Below are positions 20,984 through 29,352 of a stretch of DNA of 64,000 nucleotides, piece by piece. The notes below the pieces were generated by a model that was not told the origin of the DNA, made no database searches, and was given only the letters and a program-made list of their open reading frames with translations. Position 1 is the stretch's first letter. Each line of letters opens with the position of its first letter. The stretch is from Rhizobium sp. AC27/96 (lineage in GTDB: Bacteria > Pseudomonadota > Alphaproteobacteria > Rhizobiales > Rhizobiaceae). The stretch spans positions 62,001 to 126,000 of the forward strand of contig NZ_LXKN01000014.1 in assembly GCF_001692325.1 (NCBI RefSeq). Reading direction: 5' to 3'. Both the position numbers and the translations under genes were made by a program.

Positions 20984-23286
20984 CGGTTTTCTCCCGCGGC
21001 AAGGTAGCTGAGGAACCGTGCGGCACGATCCGTGTTCACGTCAAAAAACGCCTTGTCGACAAACCAGTTATTTCGGGCGTTCCTCTGCAAGACGCTCTGA
21101 AACAGTGGTCCCTCGAAGATCGTCCGCGGCATTTCCAGGCGCAAATTTCCCGGCTGGGCGAGGGAGGAATTTGACGGCGGTCTGATCCGGCAGGTGAATG
21201 CCGGCCAGAGGGCGGGGTTAAGGCGATTGTCTGGATCATCGTCGGTGAGGATCAAACCAAACTCGCCCGCATTGAGTTCGGCGCTTTGGCTCTCGATCGG
21301 CACGTCGAACTGAATGAAGACTTTCCCCCCTTTTTTTTGAGCATCTCGAAAATAAAGGTTCGCGAAGCATTTTCCGGAATCGCGGCGGCGTTGTGCCGGT
21401 CGCGCCAGATTGATCAGCGCGTCGAGCATCCCGGCGCGATTCTCCAGCAATTCGCAGGCAAGTAGCACGTCGAGATCGACTGCATTCAACGGGTCGAATG
21501 TGGCTTGGAACCGGAAAGGCCTTTTAGACAAACGCAGAAGCGCCTTTCCCTTGGTGGTCGCCTGTCTGTTTTGCTCCAATGTCCAATTCGTAAGAGCCTG
21601 CAAAGCAGATAGGCGATCAGCGACGTCGTTTCGCACATCGTCAAACGTCGTTCGGACCTCCCCGTTTTCGCGGAGATCGCGAACAATGTCGATCGACAGC
21701 AGCGATGAGAACGGTCTTTCAAATTGTGGTGTCGGCTTATAGGCGCGCGGATCGTCGCGGCCGAAGACGGCTTGCGAGACCTGACGAAGGTCATATGCCA
21801 CGGTAACGGGCAGCGCCCATAACTGCTCGATGACCGTCCTCATCGCCGTCGCGGGCAGATGATGGACGCCACGAAACTCCGGCTCTGGCACGAGATCATC
21901 GGGCGGGAACAGCCGCACCAAGTGAAGCAGTCCGGTGCGGATCCGCTCGTCCTCTAAGTGTCGTCCGATGGCGGTCTGGAGGTTGAGGACTTCGGAAGGC
22001 TCATAAAAGAGGATGTGCGCGTAAACGGACCTATCATCATCACCGTCAACGGCCTCGTTATGGGTGTCGATAGCGGTTAGGTCGGCGATCAGGGCGGCCA
22101 GCACATCCACGATCGCCGCGATTTCGTCCCGGGTATCTCCCGACCGAGCCACTTTAATGACCTCATTCTGAATCACTCCATGGTCAATGCGACGATAGCC
22201 GAGTGCAGCTATGCGGTCGTCGACCGGATCATGGTCGACAGAAATGATGAGCGCCGCGTCAATGCGAGGCGGCATGAGATAGGTATTTTGCTCTTCAGTC
22301 CGCAGGATGGAACCGCTTGCCAGGGATGCCGCCCGATTGATCAGCAACCCTGCTCGTCTCGAAAGCGACCAGCTGATTCCAGGCGCCTGCGCCAACCCCT
22401 TTGCGGTGGCGAGGTTTCCGACTGAGGTCACGCCGAGACGCTGGAGTGATCGTTTTGCTTCATGGGTCAAACCAGCAACGGCAGAGACATCCCTTGTTGA
22501 CGGAGAATTATGGTCATCGATTGCCGATCGACAGTGTTCTAAGAAGCTGCACTGCTCACATTTGAAGTAGACGTGGAAAAAGGTCCGGTCGACACCGACG
22601 CCGACCTGCTTTGCGGCGATCTCCGGAAGATGGTTCGCGCAGAAGTCGTCAACCAGACGAATGTATGGATCGAGCGCGAAGGCTTCTACCTGCCATTCGT
22701 CCGAGGAAGCTGATCCATCGTCCTTGATACGCCAAATTTCACCAGTCCTGCTGATTGAGGTATCGGAAACTTTCATTTCCTGCAGCAAAGCCTGCAGCAC
22801 GCGCGCGTAAAATGCGACCTGGGTCTTGTGGAATGCCGTGGCCCGGCGGGTGGCCTTCACGTCAATAATCGTCAGTTCGGTCCGGCCGGGATAGGTCGCC
22901 GACGGCGACCGACGTATCAGGTCGGCAAGATTGCGATTGAGATAAAGGCCGGTGCCCTCCAGAAAACTGGCCGGCCCGCTCGGGCGCAGGTTCATCTGCG
23001 CAGCATAGGCTTCCGGACGTTTTCCTCTGAGGAAGGCACCAGTCAAAACCTCGCTCAGGGCATCATCCCCGAAAGAAGGCTTCAAAACGCTGCTCTCGTG
23101 CGAAAGCCGCCGGACGACCCTCTCTTCGAACTGGTTTCCCAGTATCGCCCAAGGTTTTTCCCGCACATCCTTAACAATCGGGATCGCGGCAAGTTCGACA
23201 TCTGAAGAGAGTTCGTAGCGGACCTTGCGCTCGCATCGATATTGGAACCAGGATTTGATGGTAGATGCGCTGAAGCCCTTCCCCAT
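20980..23286 (-). CDS. Cas4/RecB-like PD-(D/E)xK nuclease with C-terminal RNase-H-like part
   Basis: 768 residues from the ATG at 23286 (MGKGFSASTIKSW); an upstream in-frame ATG at 23358 would add a basic leader with no family support. The nuclease core has LTIIDVKATRR (D-x-K, about 137-145) followed by QVAFYARVLQ, the Q-x-x-x-Y motif of RecB nucleases, and a cysteine cluster CEQCSFLEHC near 250. A helix-hairpin-helix region (GVTSVGNLATA, GISWSLSRRAG) follows. The last half resembles the RNase-H-like region of TM0106-type proteins but its acidic residues are unclear. TM0106-type nucleases are often fused to or paired with UPF1-like helicases; here the pairing is by operon overlap with the SF1/SF2 gene. 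Confidence 0.75.
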   Translation of the reverse strand: MGKGFSASTIKSWFQYRCERKVRYELSSDVELAAIPIVKDVREKPWAILGNQFEERVVRRLSHESSVLKPSFGDDALSEVLTGAFLRGKRPEAYAAQMNLRPSGPASFLEGTGLYLNRNLADLIRRSPSATYPGRTELTIIDVKATRRATAFHKTQVAFYARVLQALLQEMKVSDTSISRTGEIWRIKDDGSASSDEWQVEAFALDPYIRLVDDFCANHLPEIAAKQVGVGVDRTFFHVYFKCEQCSFLEHCRSAIDDHNSPSTRDVSAVAGLTHEAKRSLQRLGVTSVGNLATAKGLAQAPGISWSLSRRAGLLINRAASLASGSILRTEEQNTYLMPPRIDAALIISVDHDPVDDRIAALGYRRIDHGVIQNEVIKVARSGDTRDEIAAIVDVLAALIADLTAIDTHNEAVDGDDDRSVYAHILFYEPSEVLNLQTAIGRHLEDERIRTGLLHLVRLFPPDDLVPEPEFRGVHHLPATAMRTVIEQLWALPVTVAYDLRQVSQAVFGRDDPRAYKPTPQFERPFSSLLSIDIVRDLRENGEVRTTFDDVRNDVADRLSALQALTNWTLEQNRQATTKGKALLRLSKRPFRFQATFDPLNAVDLDVLLACELLENRAGMLDALINLARPAQRRRDSGKCFANLYFRDAQKKGGKVFIQFDVPIESQSAELNAGEFGLILTDDDPDNRLNPALWPAFTCRIRPPSNSSLAQPGNLRLEMPRTIFEGPLFQSVLQRNARNNWFVDKAFFDVNTDRAARFLSYLAAGENR

Positions 23287-23689
23287 TCTCAACTCACGCT
23301 TGCGATTCGGTTTTCCCGTTCGCACGATGCCGACCCGCGGCCGAGGACGCAAGCGCATGCTTTCATTGCAAGATTTCCGCTACGATGGCGGGGGACCTCC
23401 AACTCCTGATGGTATACCGTCAAAAGCAGTAGGTATTCTTCTTAGACACGCAAGTATCTTTCCAGATGTGAATTTGACAGACATACGACAGGTGACATAC
23501 AAGTTGATTTGGTCAATCGGCAGATAAACCTAGCGGCCACCCGGCAAAAAATGGTCAAAAAAAATAGCTGATCGGGTCGCCAAAAATCGCGCTGTGTTCG
23601 CCGGAACGATCCCACAACGAGAGAGGGCGAGGAACTCCGCACTGTTCTCGGCCCTCAAAAATGTCCCTGTTGAAAGGAACACATTTGTC
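23287..23689. promoter_or_regulatory. Divergent intergenic region with promoter and GACATAC repeats
   Basis: This 403-base gap separates the nuclease/helicase operon (minus) from the DndB-like gene (plus). A consensus -35 TTGACA lies at 23474-23479, with TACAAG at 23498-23503 as a -10 (18-base spacing). Two direct GACATAC copies at 23480-23486 and 23494-23500 fill the spacer, where a repressor would block polymerase. The same GACATA half-site recurs in the promoter of the preQ0 operon. A GAAAGGAA Shine-Dalgarno at 23672-23679 serves the gene at 23690, leaving a leader of about 180 bases in which I see no gene. Confidence 0.45.
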
Positions 23690-24895
23690 ATGGCGATTCA
23701 GATTCCCGTCGTCAAAGGGAAGACGCTCTCGACAGAATACTGGCTGGGAAGCCTGTCGTTCTCCGCAATCTCAAAATATGTCAAACTACCGGAAAATACC
23801 GATTGGGACGAAGTCTTCGGGGGCAAGGGCGAGCAAGAGGCCCAGCGAAAGCTGAACAAGGCGCGCGTCAACAACGAGATCGTTCCCTATCTTCTCAAAA
23901 GCGATGACGCTTTCTTCTCGTCGCTGGCCCTCATTCTGGTGCCCGCCAGCGGAAACCCGCTCAAGGAAGGCCCGGATTTCAAGTTCATCCCGATCACACC
24001 TGACAGCAAGATCGGGATCCTCGAAATCGACGAGAGCATCGATATGTTTCCGGCCGACGGTCAGCATCGCACCGCCGCAATCATCGACGCTTTAAAGCAG
24101 GACAGGGCACGCATGACGTCGCAAGAAGTACCTGTCGTGCTCTTGGCTTATGTCGATAAGGATAGGTTGCGTCAGCATTTTAGTGACCTCAACCTCAATG
24201 CAAAACCGGTGTCTCAGTCGATGGGTTACGCGTTCGAAAGCCGCGACCCCATCGTCATCATTACCAAGCGGATTATGAAGGACGTCGCACTCTTCGACAA
24301 ACGCGTCAATGAACTATCCAATTCGTTGGCAAGGAAGTCTCCCGACGTCATTACGATGGGCACGCTGGTGCAGGCCCATCATATTCTCCTTGAGGCCATC
24401 TACGGGCCAAAATATAAAGACGCTGAGGAAATTGCCAGTCTTCGTCAACTCGATCCCAACGAGGATCGGGTAGGCACCGTGGCGGAAAAGCTGGGTGACG
24501 TATGGGAGGTCGTTGTCGACAATCTCCCGGAATGGGACCGGTTGATGAACGGCAATGTGTCGGCGCGCGAGTTGCGTGAGGGCGACGAGGCTAAGAACAC
24601 CACCGGATACGTCTTTGCTTTCGGGCTTGGCTGGCAGGCAATCGCGACTGCCGCGGCCGCTTTGATCAAAGATGAAAGAGACGACTGGTCGGAGGACCTG
24701 GCCCACTGCCTGCGTGCTGTCGACTGGCAGAAGGGCGGTCATTGGCACGGTATCGCAATGGTTGGCGACCGGGTCAACAATACAGGCCCAGGCATCAAAG
24801 CCACCGCCGGCTACATCCTGCGAAAGGGTGGGCTCGTCGCCGGTCCCGGCGAGGTCGGCGCCCTTGTCAATGCTGCACCACAAGACCCAAGCTAA
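23690..24895 (+). CDS. DndB-like DGQHR-domain protein
   Basis: 401 residues from the ATG at 23690, chosen for its Shine-Dalgarno; the longer frame from 23594 has none. The DGQHRTAAI motif near residue 122 and the N-terminal strand pair (KGKTLSTEYWLGSL, FSAISKYVKLPE) are those of DndB/DGQHR proteins. DndB acts as a regulator in phosphorothioate systems, and DpdB, a relative, is needed with DpdA for base insertion in 7-deazapurine systems. Here it is a single-gene transcript between the restriction and modification blocks, ended by a strong terminator. No dndA, C, D or E gene is present, so I infer a regulatory or accessory role within the 7-deazaguanine system. It is closer to true DndB in layout than the two DGQHR proteins next to dpdA. 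Confidence 0.75.
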   Translation: MAIQIPVVKGKTLSTEYWLGSLSFSAISKYVKLPENTDWDEVFGGKGEQEAQRKLNKARVNNEIVPYLLKSDDAFFSSLALILVPASGNPLKEGPDFKFIPITPDSKIGILEIDESIDMFPADGQHRTAAIIDALKQDRARMTSQEVPVVLLAYVDKDRLRQHFSDLNLNAKPVSQSMGYAFESRDPIVIITKRIMKDVALFDKRVNELSNSLARKSPDVITMGTLVQAHHILLEAIYGPKYKDAEEIASLRQLDPNEDRVGTVAEKLGDVWEVVVDNLPEWDRLMNGNVSARELREGDEAKNTTGYVFAFGLGWQAIATAAAALIKDERDDWSEDLAHCLRAVDWQKGGHWHGIAMVGDRVNNTGPGIKATAGYILRKGGLVAGPGEVGALVNAAPQDPS

Positions 24896-24924
24896 ATTGG
24901 ACAGGTCAATCTCGACAAAGCGAG

Positions 24925-24947
24925 GGGGCGGCTAAACCGCCCCTTTT
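24925..24947 (+). terminator. Rho-independent terminator after the DndB-like gene
   Basis: A 7-base perfect stem GGGGCGG / CCGCCCC with the 5-base loop CTAAA is followed directly by TTTT. It lies 30 bases after the stop of the DGQHR gene. Confidence 0.85.
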
Positions 24948-25036
24948 CGTGACTGGAGCAGCCGCGATCCGAGGTCCGAGGCGATTTTCCCGCTCCGCGG
25001 TGAGATCGGCCCGCGCCCGCTCCCGCTGGAAGGTCG

Positions 25037-25053
25037 CCCCGCATGTTGCGGGG
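25037..25053. repeat. Short hairpin in the leader of the DUF736 remnant
   Basis: Perfect 7-base inverted repeat CCCCGCA-TGT-TGCGGGG, ending 16 bases before the ATG of the DUF736 pseudogene. It could be a remnant of a structured leader, or it could help end transcripts arriving from the HAD gene on the other strand. No T tract follows on either side. Confidence 0.4.
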
Positions 25054-25069
25054 GAAAGGGAGACGGACC

Positions 25070-25371
25070 ATGGCAACTCTTGGAAAGTTCAAAAAGGAAA
25101 ATGGAGTATATGAAGGGGTGATCGAGCGTATCACCTACCCGGGTTTGCCAACCCGCATTCTTCCCGTTCAGGCAAAATCTGCCACCGATGCGCCCGACTA
25201 CCCCGTCTACCGCAGCCAATCCGAAGTCGGTGCCGCCTGGAAGAAGAAGACCCGGACAAGGAAGAGATACCTCGTGGGATACTCGACGACCCGGCATTCC
25301 CGCAAGCGATTTAGTGGTGCAGACTGGTCTTGGTCGGCGAGGATTACGTCCTGTTCTGGACCCGCAAATAA
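25070..25371 (+). pseudogene. DUF736 protein, frameshifted and with an internal stop
   Basis: The reading frame from 25070 (MATLGKFKKENGVYEG...SEVGAAWKKK) matches the start of the small DUF736 family common on rhizobial plasmids. Near 25245 the match moves to another frame, which reads EDPDKEEIPRGILDDPAFPQAI, then meets an in-frame TAG (about 25312) and resumes with CRLVLVGEDYVLFWTRK up to TAA at 25369-25371. Two independent lesions make it a pseudogene. Its tail overlaps the 3' end of the convergent HAD gene. It suggests plasmid-type DNA was present here before or beside the island. Confidence 0.75.
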
Positions 25372-26219
25372 TCCCGATTTTCGCCCGCTCCATTCGCCGG
25401 GCGGGCCTCATCTTCTGAACGAAGGACGAAAGAAACCGCCGCATCGAACGAGCGAGCTTGGAATGTCGGCAGGCTGCCGGCCTGGAGCTCCCACTTCGGC
25501 TGAAAGCCGCCAGGTATATAGATCGTCTTGACGCCAGCCTCGTTTGCCGGTCGGATGTCGCGGGTAAGCTGATCGCCAATCACATAGATTGACTGGCCGA
25601 CCGTTGCCAGTTTCTTCACCCGCTCGAACATGCGTACCGTTTTTGGCGCTTCGAAGACACGATCAACGAACTCGCCGAGTTGGTGCGATTCGATCGTGCG
25701 CATCACACGCTTGCGGCTCCCTTCCGTGAAAACGACCGACGTCGCGCCGATCGAGGCAAGGTCGCGCAAACCCTTCACGACGCCGACAAGGAGCGTTGGC
25801 TGTTTTGCGATGTTTGCGAAGAACTCGCTCTCGATGTTGGCCACCACAGCACGGCCGAGACCTGAATCCGCACCGTTGCTCCAGGCACGCCGCACGGCCT
25901 CTTGAAAATCCACGCCCCGTAGCCCGAGCGTCAACGCATCGATGAGCAGGCGCGTAGGATAGCGAAGACCAAGATGATGCCTCTGAGCCAATTCCTGATC
26001 GAATTCCCGGACGAACTCTAGGCGATCGACCTCAGGACCAGTCAACTCGACGGCATGCTCGACAGCGTCTAGAAGACCCAACTGCGCTTCGGCAAAAACG
26101 CCATCCGTGTCCCAGAGGGTGTTATCCGCATCAATCAGGACCAATGGTCCCGCGCGACCCGTGTCAGGGCGAGGTGCTGCAAGGCTGGCCGTTTGCTGCC
26201 GTGGAGACATTGTTTCCAC
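25344..26219 (-). CDS. HAD-family hydrolase
   Basis: 291 residues. All four HAD motifs are visible: DADNT near residue 30 (nucleophile and acid/base aspartates), FTEGS (motif II), APK with the expected lysine, and GDQLTRDI (motif IV). A long helical cap lies between motifs I and II, so this is a subfamily I enzyme. The first start overlaps the upstream membrane-protein gene by 56 bases; the conserved domain begins only about residue 24, so a later start inside the overlap is possible. It is the last gene of the preQ0/DpdA operon. The substrate is unknown; phosphatases of this family act on small phosphorylated metabolites. Confidence 0.75.
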   Translation of the reverse strand: METMSPRQQTASLAAPRPDTGRAGPLVLIDADNTLWDTDGVFAEAQLGLLDAVEHAVELTGPEVDRLEFVREFDQELAQRHHLGLRYPTRLLIDALTLGLRGVDFQEAVRRAWSNGADSGLGRAVVANIESEFFANIAKQPTLLVGVVKGLRDLASIGATSVVFTEGSRKRVMRTIESHQLGEFVDRVFEAPKTVRMFERVKKLATVGQSIYVIGDQLTRDIRPANEAGVKTIYIPGGFQPKWELQAGSLPTFQARSFDAAVSFVLRSEDEARPANGAGENRDYLRVQNRT

Positions 26220-27078
26220 CAGTAATGCACACCGAGGAAATCGGCGTTTCTATTCGAATCACCGGATTAGACTCTTTTTTTACCGGATGCACAAAGGCAA
26301 ATACGCCAGCCGTTATGATAATCCAAGAGAACAGGGCCGTGATAGCCCACGACTGGATGCGCTGCGCCGGCTCTAGAAACCTCACTTTATCAGCGACCTT
26401 AGCGGCGATCAGATAGGTTTCGACGATATAGTTCCTAAGGTATTCCGTCCGCAGTTCCGGTGCGACTTTTGTCGCATCGGCGGGGTCAACGAAGGCTTTT
26501 GCCCACCGGTTTGGCTGAGTACGCGAGATCCCCATCCAAAAAAGCATCGAGACTGGAGGCTTGTCCTTCGCGGCTGCTCTTGGATAGCGGAAGCGAGCCC
26601 TGATCGCATGAAACGTCACCAGAGCCCCAGACGTGGCGAGCAAGGCAAACGCTGCGAAGAGCAGATAACTGACGACAACCAGGCCGCTGTTGATTGCTGA
26701 CCATTTATCGGCCCACGATATAATCGAGAGCGGATAGCCATCCGCGAGTCGATTGAAGGCAAGTCCGGAGAAGGCGGACATAAAGGTCAAGATGGTGAGC
26801 AACCGCGTCGCTTTTCCGTCCTGATAGTCGGTCTGGGCAGTGACTTCGTCGAGAGACTCGCGAGCGACCTTCAACGCAGCCTCAAGGGAGTCTTTGTCAG
26901 GCGCCAACTGCTTAACCTCGGCACCAATTGCTTCGATCGCTTCCTTGTCGGTAAGCGTCCGCAGCTTGCCCGGGGCGCGATTGTCGTCGGCTCGAGGAAA
27001 GAAGGAGATAGACTTACCCCTAATGGCCTCAAAAACGGCCTGGATGCACCCCAGTTTATCCTCAGCCTCTGTCGTCAT
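26164..27078 (-). CDS. Multi-pass membrane protein with cytoplasmic helices
   Basis: 304 residues. After about 90 soluble residues come hydrophobic segments near 95-113 (LLTILTFMSAFSGLAF), 135-160 (SGLVVVSYLLFAAFALLATSGAL) and 258-278 (ITALFSWIIITAGVFAFV), giving three or four membrane passes. The arrangement of a pre-membrane helix with DYQDGKATRLLTILT followed by a helical pair recalls the membrane effectors of Pycsar (PycTM) and SLATT proteins, which kill by membrane damage. That likeness is only by pattern. The gene overlaps the transporter gene by ATGA and sits in the modification operon, so an effector kept inactive by the modification system, or a metabolic accessory, are both possible. 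Confidence 0.6.
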   Translation of the reverse strand: MTTEAEDKLGCIQAVFEAIRGKSISFFPRADDNRAPGKLRTLTDKEAIEAIGAEVKQLAPDKDSLEAALKVARESLDEVTAQTDYQDGKATRLLTILTFMSAFSGLAFNRLADGYPLSIISWADKWSAINSGLVVVSYLLFAAFALLATSGALVTFHAIRARFRYPRAAAKDKPPVSMLFWMGISRTQPNRWAKAFVDPADATKVAPELRTEYLRNYIVETYLIAAKVADKVRFLEPAQRIQSWAITALFSWIIITAGVFAFVHPVKKESNPVIRIETPISSVCITGGNNVSTAANGQPCSTSP

Positions 27079-27638
27079 GCTGCCATCAGCCCCAATCGTC
27101 GGTCGCGGTTGCGGATCCAGAACAGTACTGGAAGCGCCGCTACAACCATGATCAATTTCCCTACAACCTGTCCAGCCAGAAAATCAAGCGACCCGAATGC
27201 CAGCCAAAGAAACATCACGCTATCGACGATGAGGCCGACAATGCTGCTTGCAAAGGCCGCTTTGACCAGGCCCTTTTTCTGCAGAGGCGTGAACACCAGC
27301 AGGTCAGCGAACTCGGAGATCAGGAAGGCGCTTGCAGAGGCCAGCGCCAAAGACGGCGCCGTGAAGGTCGTCGACAGGAAAGCGCCAACAATGATCGCTC
27401 CGAGTGACCACAAAAGGCCGAGGCGCCGCTGCACCAGGTCACGTAGAACGAGCGCAAGCCCGACAAGCAGGACCCCGCTTGGTGCCGTCAGACCAAAGCC
27501 GACGGGGATGAGGCAGGGACCGTCAGGTACGCATATCGTGCCAACATGGCCAATCATATAATTGGCGAGCGGGATGCAGGCGGCGAAGCCAGCCAGAAAA
27601 ATCCCGCCCTCAATCCACTGTCTGTTTCGCGTATTCAT
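27075..27638 (-). CDS. VUT-family queuosine-precursor transporter
   Basis: 187 residues from the ATG at 27638 (MNTRNRQWIEGG); upstream in-frame codons lie inside queC. It has about five or six membrane segments, with LRDLVQRRLG between segments and SEFADLLVF further on. These two motifs mark the VUT (YhhQ/QPTR) family, which imports preQ0, preQ1 or queuine precursors. The gene follows queC by 13 bases and overlaps the membrane-protein gene by ATGA. In this operon it would let the cell feed DNA modification from external 7-deazaguanine precursor as well as from synthesis. Confidence 0.8.
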   Translation of the reverse strand: MNTRNRQWIEGGIFLAGFAACIPLANYMIGHVGTICVPDGPCLIPVGFGLTAPSGVLLVGLALVLRDLVQRRLGLLWSLGAIIVGAFLSTTFTAPSLALASASAFLISEFADLLVFTPLQKKGLVKAAFASSIVGLIVDSVMFLWLAFGSLDFLAGQVVGKLIMVVAALPVLFWIRNRDRRLGLMAA

Positions 27639-27651
27639 CCCGCTCTCCTTG

Positions 27652-28353
27652 TCACACTTCTTCCGCGACGAACTTTTCATAGCCTTTCGCCCGCAGGTCG
27701 CAGGCCGGGCATGTGCCGCACCCGTAACCCCAATCATGACGCTCGCCGCGCTCGCCGAGATAGCAGGTGTGGCTGTCCTCGACGATGACATCCACCAGTG
27801 CCCGGCCGCCGAGATCCTTGGCCAATTGCCAGGTCTGCGCTTTGTCGATCCACATCAGCGGTGTATCGATCACGAACCGCTTTTCCATTCCGATATTGAG
27901 TGCCACCTGCAAGGCTTTGATCGTATCGTCGCGGCAATCGGGATAGCCGGAATAATCCGTCTCACACATGCCGCCGACGATATGCTTCAAGCCGCGCCGA
28001 TAGGCCAAAGCCGCCGCAAAGGTCAGGAAGATCAGATTGCGGCCCGGCACGAACGTGTTCGGAAGCCCAGATTCGGCGATTTCGATCTGCATGCCACTCG
28101 TCAGCGCCGTGTCCGAGATTTCACCGAGTGCGGCGAGCGATATCGTGTGATCATCCCCAAGGCGATCTGCCCACACAGGATTAAGCTCGCTCATTTTAGC
28201 GCGCAACGCGTCTCGGCATTCGAGTTCGATCCGATGGCGCTGACCATAATCGAAACCAACGGTCTCCACGCGCTCGAAGCGGTCGAGCGCCCAGGCCAAG
28301 CAGGTCGTTGAATCTTGGCCGCCCGAAAATAGCACCAGTGCAGTCGTCGACAT
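27652..28353 (-). CDS. queC: QueC, 7-cyano-7-deazaguanine (preQ0) synthase
   Basis: 233 residues from the ATG at 28353. The PP-loop SGGQDSTT near residue 10 binds ATP, and the C-terminal [10 protein letters not shown] cluster supplies zinc ligands. QueC converts 7-carboxy-7-deazaguanine to preQ0 using ATP and ammonia. It is full length for the family. It follows queD by 13 bases in an operon with dpdA, so this copy probably serves DNA modification; tRNA queuosine synthesis normally has its own chromosomal copy. Confidence 0.95.
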   Translation of the reverse strand: MSTTALVLFSGGQDSTTCLAWALDRFERVETVGFDYGQRHRIELECRDALRAKMSELNPVWADRLGDDHTISLAALGEISDTALTSGMQIEIAESGLPNTFVPGRNLIFLTFAAALAYRRGLKHIVGGMCETDYSGYPDCRDDTIKALQVALNIGMEKRFVIDTPLMWIDKAQTWQLAKDLGGRALVDVIVEDSHTCYLGERGERHDWGYGCGTCPACDLRAKGYEKFVAEEV

Positions 28354-28366
28354 CGCCCGATTCCTT

Positions 28367-28723
28367 TTAATTGCCTTCAAATTCCGCCCAGCAGGATGGC
28401 GTTTCGAATACCTTCACGGAATTCAGTTCGTCGAGCAGCGGCTTGACCTTCTGCCAAATCCAGACAGCGATATTCTCCGCCGTCGGGTTTTCGAGACCGT
28501 CGATATCGTTGAGTGTATGATGATCGAGGCTTTCGAGAACCGGCCCGAAAACTTTCTCCACATCAAAGAAGTCGATCACAAATCCAGTTTGTGGATCAAC
28601 GGAGCCTTTGAGCTGTAGTTCGACCCGATAAGAATGCCCATGCATGCGATGGCATTTGTGCGTTGTCGGCACATTCGGAAGTCTGTGGGCCGCCTCAAAT
28701 GTAAATGCCTGTGTGATTCTCAT
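28367..28723 (-). CDS. queD: QueD, 6-carboxy-5,6,7,8-tetrahydropterin synthase
   Basis: 118 residues. Zinc-binding histidines appear in FEAAHRLP and HGHSYRVEL, with the catalytic cysteine in [10 protein letters not shown] and the downstream LDHHTLND. This 6-pyruvoyltetrahydropterin-synthase-type enzyme makes carboxytetrahydropterin from dihydroneopterin triphosphate. The gene starts in a 4-base overlap with queE. The preceding enzyme FolE (GTP cyclohydrolase I) is not in the window and must come from the chromosome. Confidence 0.95.
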   Translation of the reverse strand: MRITQAFTFEAAHRLPNVPTTHKCHRMHGHSYRVELQLKGSVDPQTGFVIDFFDVEKVFGPVLESLDHHTLNDIDGLENPTAENIAVWIWQKVKPLLDELNSVKVFETPSCWAEFEGN

Positions 28724-29352
28724 GGGATCCCGATCATTTTGTGTGTCTGCAAGCTGAGTCGCCAGCGGGGATTTTCAAGACAAAATGCCGTCACTGCCGC
28801 GATATTCTCGATCTGATATGGCCCGTCCATCGGCTGCAGGAAGTAATGCTCGAAGGTGACGTCGGGGAGATCGTCGGGAAGCAATTGCGCTTGCGGGTAA
28901 ACCAGTTTCAGTTCGCTGCCGGATTTGAGATTGAGTGGCGCGCCGGCCTTCGGACTGACGCAAATCCAATCGATGCCATCCGGCGGGTCGATCGTTCCAT
29001 TGGTCTCGATTGCGATCTCGAAACCGTGTTCGTGGACCGCCGCAATCAGCGCATCGTCGATTTGCAGAAGAGGTTCGCCGCCGGTGAAGACGACATAGCG
29101 CCTGCTCTCCACGTTCCCCCATGTCCGAGCGATCGCCGAAGCAAGCTCGCCGGCGTCACGAAACTTGCCGCCGCCTTCGCCATCTGTCCCGATGAAGTCC
29201 GTATCGCAGAACTGGCACACCGCCTTATGTCGGTCTTCCTCGCGGCCGGTCCAAAGATTGCAACCAGAAAAACGGCAAAATACCGCGGCGCGGCCAGCTT
29301 GGGCACCTTCTCCCTGGAGCGTCTTGAACAACTCCTTGACAGAATAGGTCAT
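28720..29352 (-). CDS. queE: QueE, 7-carboxy-7-deazaguanine synthase (radical SAM)
   Basis: 210 residues. The N-terminal LFKTLQGEGAQAGRAAVFCR is the family's opening block, and the cluster cysteines lie in SGCNLW and CQFCDTDF, with the longer spacing between first and second cysteine typical of QueE. FTGGEPLLQ is the GGE SAM-binding motif. The enzyme contracts carboxytetrahydropterin to 7-carboxy-7-deazaguanine. It overlaps the upstream DGQHR gene by ATGA and queD by 4 bases. Confidence 0.95.
   Translation of the reverse strand: MTYSVKELFKTLQGEGAQAGRAAVFCRFSGCNLWTGREEDRHKAVCQFCDTDFIGTDGEGGGKFRDAGELASAIARTWGNVESRRYVVFTGGEPLLQIDDALIAAVHEHGFEIAIETNGTIDPPDGIDWICVSPKAGAPLNLKSGSELKLVYPQAQLLPDDLPDVTFEHYFLQPMDGPYQIENIAAVTAFCLENPRWRLSLQTHKMIGIP

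Noticed and set aside
23690..24895. A phosphorothioate (Dnd/Dpt) system, suggested by the DndB-like protein
   Set aside because: No dndA, dndC, dndD or dndE and no DptF/G/H ATPases are recognisable; queC/D/E and dpdA point to 7-deazaguanine instead.
27652..29352. A tRNA queuosine operon
   Set aside because: QueF, Tgt and QueA are missing, and the coupled genes are dpdA and DGQHR proteins, so a DNA modification role is more likely.
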